From: Strigops habroptila | Lineage: Eukaryota; Chordata; Aves; Psittaciformes; Psittacidae | DNA: 64,000 bases | NCBI RefSeq assembly: GCF_004027225.2 | Contig: NC_046360.1 | Span: 980,001 to 1,044,000 of the forward strand | Direction: 5' to 3' | Part shown: positions 49,901 to 61,900 of the stretch, in pieces | How positions within the stretch are numbered: position 1 is the stretch's first letter | Layout: every line of letters starts with the position of its first letter | Notes under the pieces: generated by a model | What the model saw: only the letters and a program-made list of their open reading frames with translations | Told to the model about the DNA's origin: nothing | Databases searched by the model: none | Translations under genes and position numbers: made by a program

Positions 49901-52900
49901 AGACATCCTGCCCGCTCCCATGTGCATCCCCCAAATCACATCAAACCACAAAGGGCTGCTGTTTGCAGTGTGGGATGGGGAGGTGTGGGGATGATGTACC
50001 AGTGCACCCCAGTTTCCCTCCATTCCCCAAGGGTGCTGGATCAGCCCTTCCCTCACATCCTCGCATTCGAGGTGGTGAGACACAGGCACAGAGAAGCTGT
50101 GGCTGCCCCATCCCTGGCAGTGTTCAAGGCCAGGTTGGACACAGGGGCTTGGAGCAACCTGCCCTAGTGGAAGGTGTCCCTGCCCGTGGCAGGGGGTTGG
50201 AACTGGAGGAGCTTTAAGCTCCCTTCCAACCCAAACCGGGCCGGGATTCTGTGATCCTTAACATGCAGTTTCAGACCAGGCGCTGCCCTTACCAGTGCTC
50301 AGAGCAAGGACCCTGCAGACACAGCCTGGAAATGCCCTTTGGGCGAAGAGTGGACCTGGGCAAAGCAGTCAGGGAGGGGGCTTTGCCCCCAGCAGCACTT
50401 GGATGCTTGGCTAAGACCAGGGTGCAAAACAGCTACAGATCAACCCTTCCGCCTCGAAGGCATGGCTGGTAGGAAGATTTTTAGCATCACCTCAGTCCCC
50501 AGCTGCGTAACATCACACTGAACTGAAAGCTTTTTCCTCCTTCAAGTCTATCCACTTCCCCCTGCCATTCCTTCTCCTTCGGGACAATTCCAGAACCTCT
50601 CTCAGCACTCGGTCCCAGTGGCCCATCTGGCTGCACTCCCATGAGCAATACATGGGGCTGCCCTCTCTACACACACACTTCTGCTAACAACAGCTGTAAG
50701 GCTTTTCTCAGCTTTGCAGGGTGATTACCATATTAAAGGCCGGCTGACTCCGGAAAGGTTGAGAGATTTGTCCCTTGGGCAATCCTTTAGCATAAGAAGA
50801 CCTTTTTTCTTCGGTCAGGAGGTGGTTCAAAACTTCAAGGATCTCCAACCGATGCTTTTGAACCTATTTTCCCCACTGTAGTGCTCCCCAGGTGCTCAGA
50901 GCATCCCTCCTGCTCAGCAAGACAGGGCAGAGAGGAGACAACTCCAAAGAGATGCTTTGAGGCAACTCAGAGCGTGTCTGGACCCATGTGGACACAATAT
51001 GCCCAGGCTGCTGCTGCCAGTGAGGCATCAGCAATATTGTGCTTTTCAAGAGCTTCAGTGGAGCAAACCAGCAGATGTGTTGGTGGAAGCTGATGGGATT
51101 AGGAACCAATCCCTCAAAATCCGGGATCACCTTCCCCACCTCTGGTGATGTTTGCTGTGCCCGAGAGCAGCCTCAGCAAACGGAACCCGCACACGATGTT
51201 TACATCCAGCAGCAGCAATTCCAGCTTCATGATTAAAGTCAACAGGGAAACAATATGCAGGATAAATCCTTTTACAAATCCAGGAAGGAAAGTGCTGCAG
51301 ATGCAGCCACCCAGCACATGGCAGGATGAGCAGAGACGGAGCAGGCAAGCAAAGTCACGCAGAGCCCTCAGGGCTTTTAGGTGGTGGTGGATGAGGAGCC
51401 AGCCTGGAAGGATCACATACAGGATGATCCCTTAAAACACAACTGGTGGCTGGTCGCAGGGGTGGGGTGGAGAGCAAGAGATGGCCACATCCTGGGCAGT
51501 CCTGTGGGGGACCAGGGGCCCCTGCTCCAGGATGAGGTGATGCACAAAGCAGCAAAAGGCCACGTTTCCCAGGGCCAGCAGCTGGGGGGTTCACAGCACA
51601 CCTGAGAGAGTCATCCCCCCCTTCCCCTTTGATCTTTTCCCATTATTTCTTATTCTGACTGAAGGCCTCCAACATCAAGGGCTGTGCTGGAGCAGGCACA
51701 GGAACCACCTCGACAATCCAGGCTTTGATTTACTTTGCTATCGCTTGTTTTCCTCTGAGCTGGTTGGACACAGGCTCATTCCTGACAGACAGGAGAGCTC
51801 CTGGGAAGCAGAGGGCTGCAGGGCCAGGGCTGCCGCAGACCTGCCCCCTGCCCAGCTCCCACAGCAGCATCCTGTGCTCCCTGCTCCAGCATCCCACACC
51901 GCCCAATCCAGCATCTTGCACCAACCAATCCAGCATCATGCACTGGCCAATCCAGCATCCTATGCTGGCCACTTCAGCAGCCCTGAGACAATTGAGGGGC
52001 TCCATTCCCTCCCAGCCCCAGTGCAAACCCTTCCCAACGGAGCAGTTGCAAGTGGGGAAACCAGTGGCTCCCACCATGCTGCTCCAGCATGGAACACATC
52101 CTGCTGCTCCAGGCTTCACACCTCCACAAAACCAAACCACAACTGTCTGACCAGCACGTGGTATCAGACACACTCCATCCCCCACCAGGGGCTGGCCCTT
52201 TGGTGCTCCCCAAACTGGACCCTTTCTGTACGCAGCCAGCGAGGGCTGAGTCAGCAAGTCTGGGCGCACGGCCGCTTCTGCATCCATCACCCACCGCGTG
52301 CCCTGCAGAGCCCAGGCACCATTTCACACTTCATAAAACATAAAGAGCAGCAGCGGCAGCACGCAGCCCTCCTGGGTGTAATGTGGCCATTGTAAAACAC
52401 GCCAGCTTTAACACCTAATGGGTAATTACTTCGGCCCATTTCATATTTAAGAGAAGCGATAGGAAAAGACAGGGTCACACCAGCTTCATCTCACTCCTGG
52501 GTTTCATTCCAATGTGGAGAGCTGCAGCAAAGCCCGGAGGAGATGGATCCCATGTCCCCACCCCCATCACTGCCTGTGCTGGTACCTGCAAGGTGACTGC
52601 CTGGGTGCAGAGGGGAGCTCAGCTCCCCTCCCATGCAATCCATGTGGGTCAGCAGCCCTACTCTCCTGCCTTCCCAAGCCCCCCCGGCTGCACCAAGCAC
52701 ACTTTCTCAGCCTGCCCATTTACTTTCACTTATTTTATCATTAAAACATTTGCCCTGCTAATGGGACAAATAAAAAAGCCCGTTTGTTCCTCTTTATTGC
52801 CCTGGGAGGGGACAGGGAGACAGAGGAGGCTCCTCCTGGCTTGCATGGTTAATCTATTTGTCCTGCACTAAATTCTCCAGTCTATTCTCTGTTGACCCAT

Positions 52901-55900
52901 TGCCTGATGTATGACATATTAAAGCCTATACATAACAAAGGGAAGAGCTGTGTAATAGCATGATTAAAGAAATCTGCCATTCTGGCTGCATTTCCCCGAC
53001 TGCCTGTAATAAAGATGTCAGAGCACTGAACAGATAGCACCGTATCGCAGCAGACAGCCCGCCTGGACCAGGGCTGTGCTGTGACCACATGAAGGAGATG
53101 CACCATTAACAGGATACCCACGAGCTTCCCAGACCCCCCCAGCAGCCAGCCAGGCTCCAGCCAGGACTTGGCTATTCCCAGTGTTTTCTGCTCCTGCTTC
53201 CCTGGCTCTAAACCCCAGACCACAGCCAGGACACAGGGGAAAAGCAGCTCCCATGTTGAGCAGGGATGCACTGGGGTATAGAAACCCCCAGCATCCCACT
53301 GCCCATGGGGCTGGAGCTCTTCTCTGCAAAGCTCAATTTCCAGCAAATCTCCTCATTTTGCAGATCAGGGCAGCTCTGCCCAATTCGTGCTCCAAACTGG
53401 GATCCCCCTGCCCTGGGGTGGGGATGACACACATCATCCTGCCTAAATCCTCTGGGCTGGGGAAAAGAAATCTTAAGGACATCCCCCGGTGTACAGAGGC
53501 TTAGAATCATAGAATCGACCATGCTGGAAAAGACCTTTAAGGTCATCAAGTCCAACCATTACCAACCAGGCTTGTGGCTGGATGGTCACCGCTGTGATCC
53601 AGGCCCTGGACACTGCATCACCTTGGGTTGGGTTTTCCCAGGAAGCCACCAGGCTCCCTCAGGGCAAAACTATTGCTCTCGAGGGCTGCAGCTCCAGGAC
53701 AGAGAGCCACCATCCTGCCAACACTGCAACATCAGCTGCGCCTCCCTCTACAGCAGGAAAACCCACGTGCTGAAAAGCAAAAGGCTTTAACAGAGAGAGA
53801 AAAATGGGCAAGATCGAGAGGCCGGCCCTAATGCAATCCTTCCCAAGAGGCATTTTGATAAAGGATGCAGGGAAACAGAGGAACCCTTCCCGTCAGGAGA
53901 GAAGTGGCCTTTCACTCACCCATAGCACAGAGCTGTGGCAGAGCAGTGATTTAACCATAGCCAAGGCCACAGCTGGGTGCCAGTGCCCCACAGCCGCTCT
54001 GTGTGGGGGAAAGCAAAGCTGCAGCAGGGGCAGAGGCTCTCCATGGGCATCCTGCTCCCTCCTCTTATACAATCACAGACTGGTTTGGGTTGGAAGGGAC
54101 CTTTTAGCAACAGGCAGCAATAAAAAATCAGGGTAAATCTGGGCATTGAGCTTGGGTGGAACAAAGAAAAAAGTGTCATTTCCATATCAGTTAAGGAAAG
54201 GTCACTACATCTCAGAGGCTGTAAAAAGCAGCAGAAATAATGCAGGTTCGAGGCTTTTTTCTCAGCTCTGGCAAGAAAGCAGTAAGTCACTGAGCCCACT
54301 CCTGATAGACATCTACGCTCAGGAAGCTGCATAATTAATGCCCATTGGATCCTGCTGGGTGCTGTCCCTCTCACAGTGTGATGGACATTCCCATTACAAG
54401 ACTTGGCTGAACAGCTTCCAGCCTCCTGGAAACTTTCCATTCCCAGAGCTCACAGGGAGCTCGAGGGGTTCCACCGCTGCCAGCAGACCCTGCAGAGGCA
54501 CAGCAGGGCCCTGCACACCAGTGCGTGGGGCCCGGGCTCAGCCCCTCCTGCTCCAGCCCCCTCCTGCACATCTGCCCTGATGTTTTTCCTCTATCACGGT
54601 GCTCAGGACACTGGTTTTTTGGCTGTGCCAGAGCATGGTGGGGTTCGGGGTAACCACACTTGGCACACACCAACCACAGCACTGGGAGGACTCTAATGCC
54701 TTGCCACCACTGGAAACCCAGTTCCCTCTCTGAAAGGCACATGGTGGGAAGCCTGCAGGAAGCAGGGAGCTGTGATGGTCTATTGTTATAACAGTCAGCA
54801 GAATTCACAGCTTGAGGGCGAGCTGAATGCTGCCCCCAAACCCTCCTTCCCGGTTAAAGAGGCAAAGAATAACTGAAATATGCCACGTTCTGCAGCCACA
54901 AAGGGTCTAGGAGCACTCAGGTGAATGGGGACCCGGGATGCCCTGCTGGCCCCTGGCTGCTTCCTCACAAAAACCCAGCTCAAACACAACTCAAAGGCAA
55001 CAGGAGTCACTGACACCGGGATGGAGCCGGCCTTTGAAATACAACCTTTTCTTCTCGGTGTTTTTCTACCTGCAGATGTGTTTTCCATTCCCAGCCAGAG
55101 GGAGGGGGCACGATCCCCTCCTGTTTTACTCCTGGATGAACCGAATCTGCAATGAGGTGACAGCCATCAGCAGAAGGTGGGTTTAAGCTGCAGTGAGGCC
55201 GTGGTGCCCGGTTGTGCTGCTCAATGCCAGTGAAACCCCAGCGACGAGGCTCCCTTGGGTGAGATTGCAAGGAGAGTATTCTGAATATACAGCTTCAAAG
55301 CGCATGAAAGGGGAAGGGAAGAGATGGCTATCAGGAGAGAGGTTTAACCACATTAAAAGAGTCATCGCCCCCACTGAGACTTTTGCTCTGTGCAGCTTTG
55401 ATCCATTTTTCATCCGTATTTCCTTTCATTTCTCCCCTTTTGTTGAAACACGATGGGAGAATCAATACCAGAGCGAGTGATGCTGAGACATGCTCTGCTT
55501 GTTAATCCTGTACCCGAGTCCGCCTCGAAGCCACAGCCCTGCCTGGGCCCACTATTAACATTCCTGCTCGTGCTGAAGTAATTGTGACAAGGTTTGTTGA
55601 ACACAGCCCTCGGTTCGCTCCCAAGGCTGAGTGACGGGATGCTGGGGACGGAACGTTCGGGAAGTTCAAGCAAACCCTCTGCAGCCAACAGTGACCGTCC
55701 CCCCTCTGCCTTGGAGCTGACACACATGTCCCCAAAACCTGCTCTCCTGGAAACCCTGGTGGCAGAAGCACTTTGATTCCTTTGCCAAGAACCTCATCAC
55801 ACTCTTCAGCCTGAGATAGTTGTGTCATACTTTGCCAGTTGGAAGGGCATTTTAGGGGAGATGGAAATGGGGAAAGACAACACCAGAGAGAAGGAGAAGG

Positions 55901-58900
55901 AGAACTCACATTAAGTGACAACAGCATTCATCCTTTTAAAATAATTAGTATATGATTAATGGCATAAATTACCATAAGATGTGTTATGACATGTTACAGA
56001 GACATTTATAAATGTCTACAGCTTAGTTTATAGCAGCCTTTATGCAGCCCTCATAAATTGAAGTGTGTAAATCAATGTGGCTGCCTCTAAAATGGGTTTG
56101 AGCACATCTTAAAATAATTTATAAGGAATAAGGCAATTTCTATACACCTGTATTAATAAAGTCTTTATAAATATAATTTTCATCCAGATTCATCCTATTA
56201 TAATTCAGTTACTGTATTAGGCACCCAGGAGATGATAAAATTACTGCTACCTGAAGCTGTCCCTTCGCAGTGTCATTGGGGACAACAGGCAAACAAACAA
56301 GACTGGTTTGTGTTGGAGGGGAGCTTAAAGCTCATCCAGTCCCAACCCCTGCCATGGGCAGGGACACCTTCCACTAGAGCAGGTTGCTCCAAGCCCCTGT
56401 GTCCAACCTGGCCTTGAACACTGCCAGGGATGGGGCAGCCACAGCTTCTCTGGGCACCCGGTTCCAATGAGTTACCTACCCCCCCAACCTCCCCAAGGAG
56501 CTGCCACGAGGTGATGCCTTTCAGCCCCCATCCTGCCTGCACACAGCCAGGGCATGGACCCGCTCCAGAATCCCCCGTGGGCAGGACACCAGCACAGAGC
56601 ACCACCCGGCTCCTCCATGGGCAGCAAAGAGCTCAGAGCCACCACAACCACACAACAGCCTCGGGGTGAGCATCGCTCCCGCACGCCTCGCCACGCACCC
56701 AGGCACCAAGTGCCGTGGGGACCTTCCTCCTCTAGCCCCCTGCACCGAGAGGAGGTACAAGGGAAGGAGAGGCAGGAGCCTGCTCACCTTTGCAGGCGCC
56801 GGCAGCTCCCAGGTGGTAGATGCCGGCTAAGACGCGCCACACGGCCGCCTGCTCCTCCGCGGTGATGCCCAGTGTGCCCATGGCTGCCTGGAGCTGGGTG
56901 AACGCTGCCGAGGCCTTCTGCTTCTCCTCGGGCTGCAGGAGGAGAGGGACGGGGGGGAATGTCACGGCCTCTGCCAGAGCATCGCAGGAACAGGGGAAAT
57001 GCAGTGCAGCAGGTGAAAACTGTATGGCCAGCAAGGCAGTAAGGCTTTAATGGAGAAGCAGAGGCAGGGACAGCGCTCATCTTGTCCCTTTTGCAGACCA
57101 CGTGCTCCCTGACTGAAGAGATATTGCCCGAAGCCAGTGCTGCCCAGCTCCTGCTGACCCTCTGCATCCCAGCGGGAAAACCCTCCCTGCTGGGATGGGG
57201 ATCCCACAGGAATTGGGTACCGTGGTACCTCACTGTACCCTGTGCAGGAACTGCTGCTCCAGCAGCCAATGCCTTTGGCTGCTGGACCAGAGCAGGAGCT
57301 CCCTAATGAAGAGTGAATATTGAATCCATCAGTAGATGATGTAACAGCAAATTACTGCGATTCGTCCTGGCGCTTTGGCACGATCTGCCTGATCTCTGCG
57401 AGCAGCTCGGACCTAATGAGGGGCTGGGAACCAACGGTGGTACTTTTAGTGCCTAAAAATCACATTCTGGGCTCTCCAAACAGCGCGCTTCCCATCCCCA
57501 GGAGCTGCACTGCAGGGAAACGTTGGGGACTGTTGGCTCTGGAGCAGCAGGATCTGTCCCTGGGGTAGATGGGGGGATCCAAACCCAAGTGCAGACCCCA
57601 GGCAGCAGCAGCCCCGGTTCCAGCAGCTCCCATGGGCTGTGGAGGGGTCCTGGGGGGTGTTCGGACAGATTCTTCCTCACACCCTGACATGCACCCGGTA
57701 CAGAGGCACCATCCCAAGTCACCCATCAGCCGAGGACCCAACACATCCTCTACTCAGGTGACAAAGGGGACGCGCTGCAGCTCCCCACTGCAGGCAGTGT
57801 ATGGCTCCAGCATTTCTCCTTACCTTCGTGAATGGCTTGATCCCAAAGGAATTGTTCTCAGACACCTGGTGCAAGTGCAGCGTTGTCCTGGAAGCAGTTA
57901 CAGAAGACAAGAATCAAGGTCCCTCCTCGCCTGCCCCAGCACTCCCCAAACCCCTGCCTGCTCTTTGGGGACATCCACAGAGCCCCTCTACAGCAGCATC
58001 CCAGGGACCTTGATGGGAATGCTGCCATGGGTCTGTCCCACACAGGGGATGGAGTCAGGACCATTTTTTGCCACCAGGACCTTTTTTTTGCCCAGGATAG
58101 CCTGGAGACATGCAGCCTTGGAGGGAAACCAGGAGCAAGCAGAGAAAGGGACCTCTATTTCATCAGCCCAATGCTGGTTTTAGTGAAAGGGCATAAAAAG
58201 CACTAGAAAACACCCCTGTTCCTTAGAAACTCTCTAATATATGTGTATAAAATCCCTGCAGCATCACTAATGGGATCACTCTCACGACCTCTTTATCAGA
58301 GGGGTCTCAAAAACCACATTCCTGGAGCCAACTTGGGCATAGACCACGGGGAGCCCCTCGGCAGTGGGGAACCCATCAGCTGAGCATCCAGGCGTGGAGA
58401 GGAGCCACCCCGAGCCCTGGGACCCTCACACCCACCTCTGCGCCGCATCCAGCCCCGCCAGCATCAGGGGGAAGACGTTGAAGCTGCTCTCTCCAGTGGG
58501 CTGCTGGGCGACACGGCACCGTTCCAGCAGCATGGTCTGGGGAGGGAGCGGAGGCAGGAGTGAGCGGCAGCCCCAGTGCGGACAGGGACAGCCCCAGTGC
58601 AGGCAGGAACAGCCCCTCGCTGCGGGCAGGGTGCCCTGGCACACCGGACAGGAGGAGAGTGGACAGTGGCACCCAGGGACATGGAGATGCTACTGGGAGC
58701 TGCCAAGGAGGGGCTGGATTTCTCCTTGCAGGGCCATGGCTGGCTTTGGATGCTGTGCACCACAGGGTGTACAAGAAAAAGCTGGATCGTGCCCCTGGCG
58801 TGCATCAAGGGGCAACATTTCAGTGCATGGATACAACACCCACAGTCTCCCCGCACATCTGGAGGTCTGGGCAGTGTGATGGCCCTAGCAAAGGTGCTAC

Positions 58901-61900
58901 AGCCTCTCCATAAGCCATTGCCTGAGCTCGGGAGGAGCCTGGATCAGCCTCCAGCCTTGTCAAGGTTGTTTCATGCCAGCATTGACACCAGGAACAAGTC
59001 ATTGCAGAGCTGGGCCCCCCCCAGTTGATTGAGGATGAGGTCCCATCCTCCCTCCAGCACCCCAGGGTGGTTCTAGTGGTCTGAAGAGCAAATGCAGCAG
59101 TGGGGCAGCCATGGGAAGCCCTGGTGTTCCCCACAGCAGACACCAGCTCAAGCCCTCTCCTCCATCAGTCGAGGCACCAGCAGCTCTCACTAAAGTGCCT
59201 CTGCATCACAGCCCTGATGGCGATAAAAGCCCTCAGAGGCTTCAGCTCGAGGCTGATGTGGAAGGTGCTGCTAATGAAATGCTGAATTATACATTTCCTC
59301 ATCAACATTTCATTCTAGCACTGTTCTGCTCTCCCTGCCCGGGGATGGAGGATGTGCTGCGGGGACCCCACCGCACCGCTGGCAGAGCTCCTGCTCAGCT
59401 GCAGTTTGGGGCAACTTTGGTCCAAAGCAGAGCTGAGCATCACTGTCTGCCCCATCCCGAGGACCCCGGCTTCAGCCACAGCCCTCCCATCTCACCAGGC
59501 GACAGGCCCATTGGGTACCTGGAGGTGAGCAGCGGTTATCTGGCCGGTGGCACCGAAATCCAGTGACAGGACCATGGAGAATCGCGTGGAGCTGCTGCTG
59601 TGGCTGGTGGTCACTGACCCAAAGGCTCCCAGCACTGTGAACATCGCCTGGATCTTCTCCACTGCAAAACCAGCACCGGCAGCCCCCTCAGCCGCCTGCA
59701 GCGCTGCATTGCTGTGGTGCTCACCGGGAGAGAGCCAGACCATGATGCTGCTGCACCAGCGCAGCCTCAGGCTGCGAACAAGCACTGGAGGAGGCTTCTC
59801 CTCCTGCCTGCACCCCTGCCTGCTGCTCCTGGGGGTCTGATCCAGCACATGGGGACCCAGGGACGAGCCAGACATGGGGTCAGCATCCCGCACCGTGAGA
59901 GCACGGGTGCATGGTGGGAAGGGGACGTGCCAGCCTGCCCACACCACCACACTGCTCCAAGGCCATTCGCCAGCCCTGTTTGCAAGAGCACTGTGTACCC
60001 AGACGTCCGATATCCAAACCTGCCCTCTAAAGCTACTGATTGCTGAACAGTGCTTCCCCTCGCGTCACCCGTAACTTGATCGGGTGGGAAAAGTGCTACC
60101 CCAAGTACGCCAGTAATTCCCTCCTGGTGCTTACTCTGCTGTTTATCAAAATAGTAAATGTGTTGGGTCTGGGACGCAGAACACTCACAGCCCCGCCAGC
60201 CCGTGCTGGGCTCGCACCGGCTGCTCGGGAGCCACCCCAAGGGCATGAATCACACCAGGAACAGGTCAGACGGAGGCCAGCAGATGGAAACAGCATCCCC
60301 CTCGTGTCTGCTGTGCTGCCCGGCCTGCAGCCTCTGCCCAGCATCCCGCAGCCTCTGCCCAGCACCCCACTGCCTCTGCCCAGCACCCCACTGCCTCTGC
60401 CCAGCATCCCGCAGCAGGGCTGGGAGCTCGTACCTGAGACGCTGCCGTCCACGCTGCCCGCGGAGCCCACCAGGAACTCCAGAGCTTTCCGGCAGCACGA
60501 GGTCCTGCCAGCCCCAGTGCGCCCCAGGGGCACGATGGCCTGGTCCTGCCGCTGCAGCAGCAGGTTCCTGTAGGCTCGCTGTGCCACTGAGCAGATGTGC
60601 GGTGGCATGTCCCGCTTCCCCTTGAGTGCCTGCGGGAGAGGGGGACAGCACGGCCCAAAACAGGCTGCTTACACGGAAAATCCTGAAAGCATTCACACTC
60701 AGGGCGATGATTTCTCCCCAGAGTGCAAAACCCCCCGAGATTCCCAGGGGAAAGGGAAATGCCGCGGAGCCCGGCCAGCTTGGCCTTGTCACACTAGTAC
60801 CAGAGAGATGGTTGGGAACTGACCCAGGGAACCTGCAGCAAGACCCGCTGCAGCTTGTCCATGAGCAAGGACTCTGGGCATCCCTGATCCCAAGAGTCCT
60901 CAGAGCAACTCCAGCCCCAAGCATCCCCCATCTGAGCATCCCCAATCCCCAGTATCCTCAGAGCATCCCCTATCTGAGCATCCCTCGTTTCGAGCGTCCT
61001 CAGCGCATCCCCGGCCCCGGCTGCGGCGGTCGCACGGTGCCACCTGCCGGCCCCGCCGCGCCCGGCGCCCCCCGCCTCTGTCCCTCGGGGGCCGGTGGCC
61101 GCGCTCACCCTGCCCGCGGGGCCGCCGCCGGTGCCGCTGTCCCGGATGGCCACCAGGCTGGGCCCGGCGAAGGTGCAGGGCAGGCGGGCCCGGTAGCGCT
61201 GCTGCAGCGTGTTCATGGCGCTGCACGAGTTGAGGCTGACGAGCGCGGCCAGATCCTCGGCCAAGTCCAGGCTGGGGGGGTTGGTCTGCAGAGGAACAGA
61301 GATGGAGACCCCCCCTCGAGCAACGCCATCGTGCCACGGGCTGTGCCGGACCCCGACACCTCGGGCGCATCCAGCCGAGGGCGATGCCCTGGGTCCAATC
61401 CCTGTGGCAGGGCCCGAGGGGGGCTCACCCGCTGCACGCTGTCCTCGTCCACCTCGGTGATGCTGCCGTCCGCGTCCCGGCGCACCCGCACCCTCCCCGC
61501 CGGCAGCTCCGGCGTCCCCACGTCCGGCTTCAGCTGCGTGGCTGCAATGAGAGACCCGTGAGTCCCCCCAGTGCCTCCAACCAGGGTGGATGCATCGTGG
61601 GGAGCTGCAGAGGGGTCGTCTCCAATGGGATGTGGAGCAGCACCCAGTGCCCACCCTGCTGCCAACCCACAGCCGGGCTGGAGACACCTCTTAGGTTCAG
61701 TGCTGGAAAATGAGGGCAGAGGAAGGCATTTACCGAGCGTGAATCCATCCTCCTGGACAAGCCAGACCTTCTCTGCTTCGTACCAAACATCCCTGGGAGC
61801 CTGTGGGGAGGAGAGAAGGGAATCCTGCAGGAACCAGTGGAAAACTGCACTGGACAAACTGCATCTGCCCCATGCACAGCAGCAGGAGCCCTGTGCTCCT

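Larger units (their letters stand above)
49841..56787 (-). other. MYO18B: Large MYO18B intron (6,947 bp) between visible exons 10 and 11
   Basis: Holds four CR1 fragments (50087, 53502, 54069, 56300), a 22-bp minisatellite (51903-51968) and a conspicuous AT-rich block (about 55910-56225). The rest looks like ordinary intron. No open frame in it looks coding. Confidence 0.8.

Noticed and set aside
60626..61561. 311-residue plus-strand open frame across exons 4-6
   Set aside because: Crosses well-supported MYO18B exons and their splice sites in antisense; GC-rich shadow.
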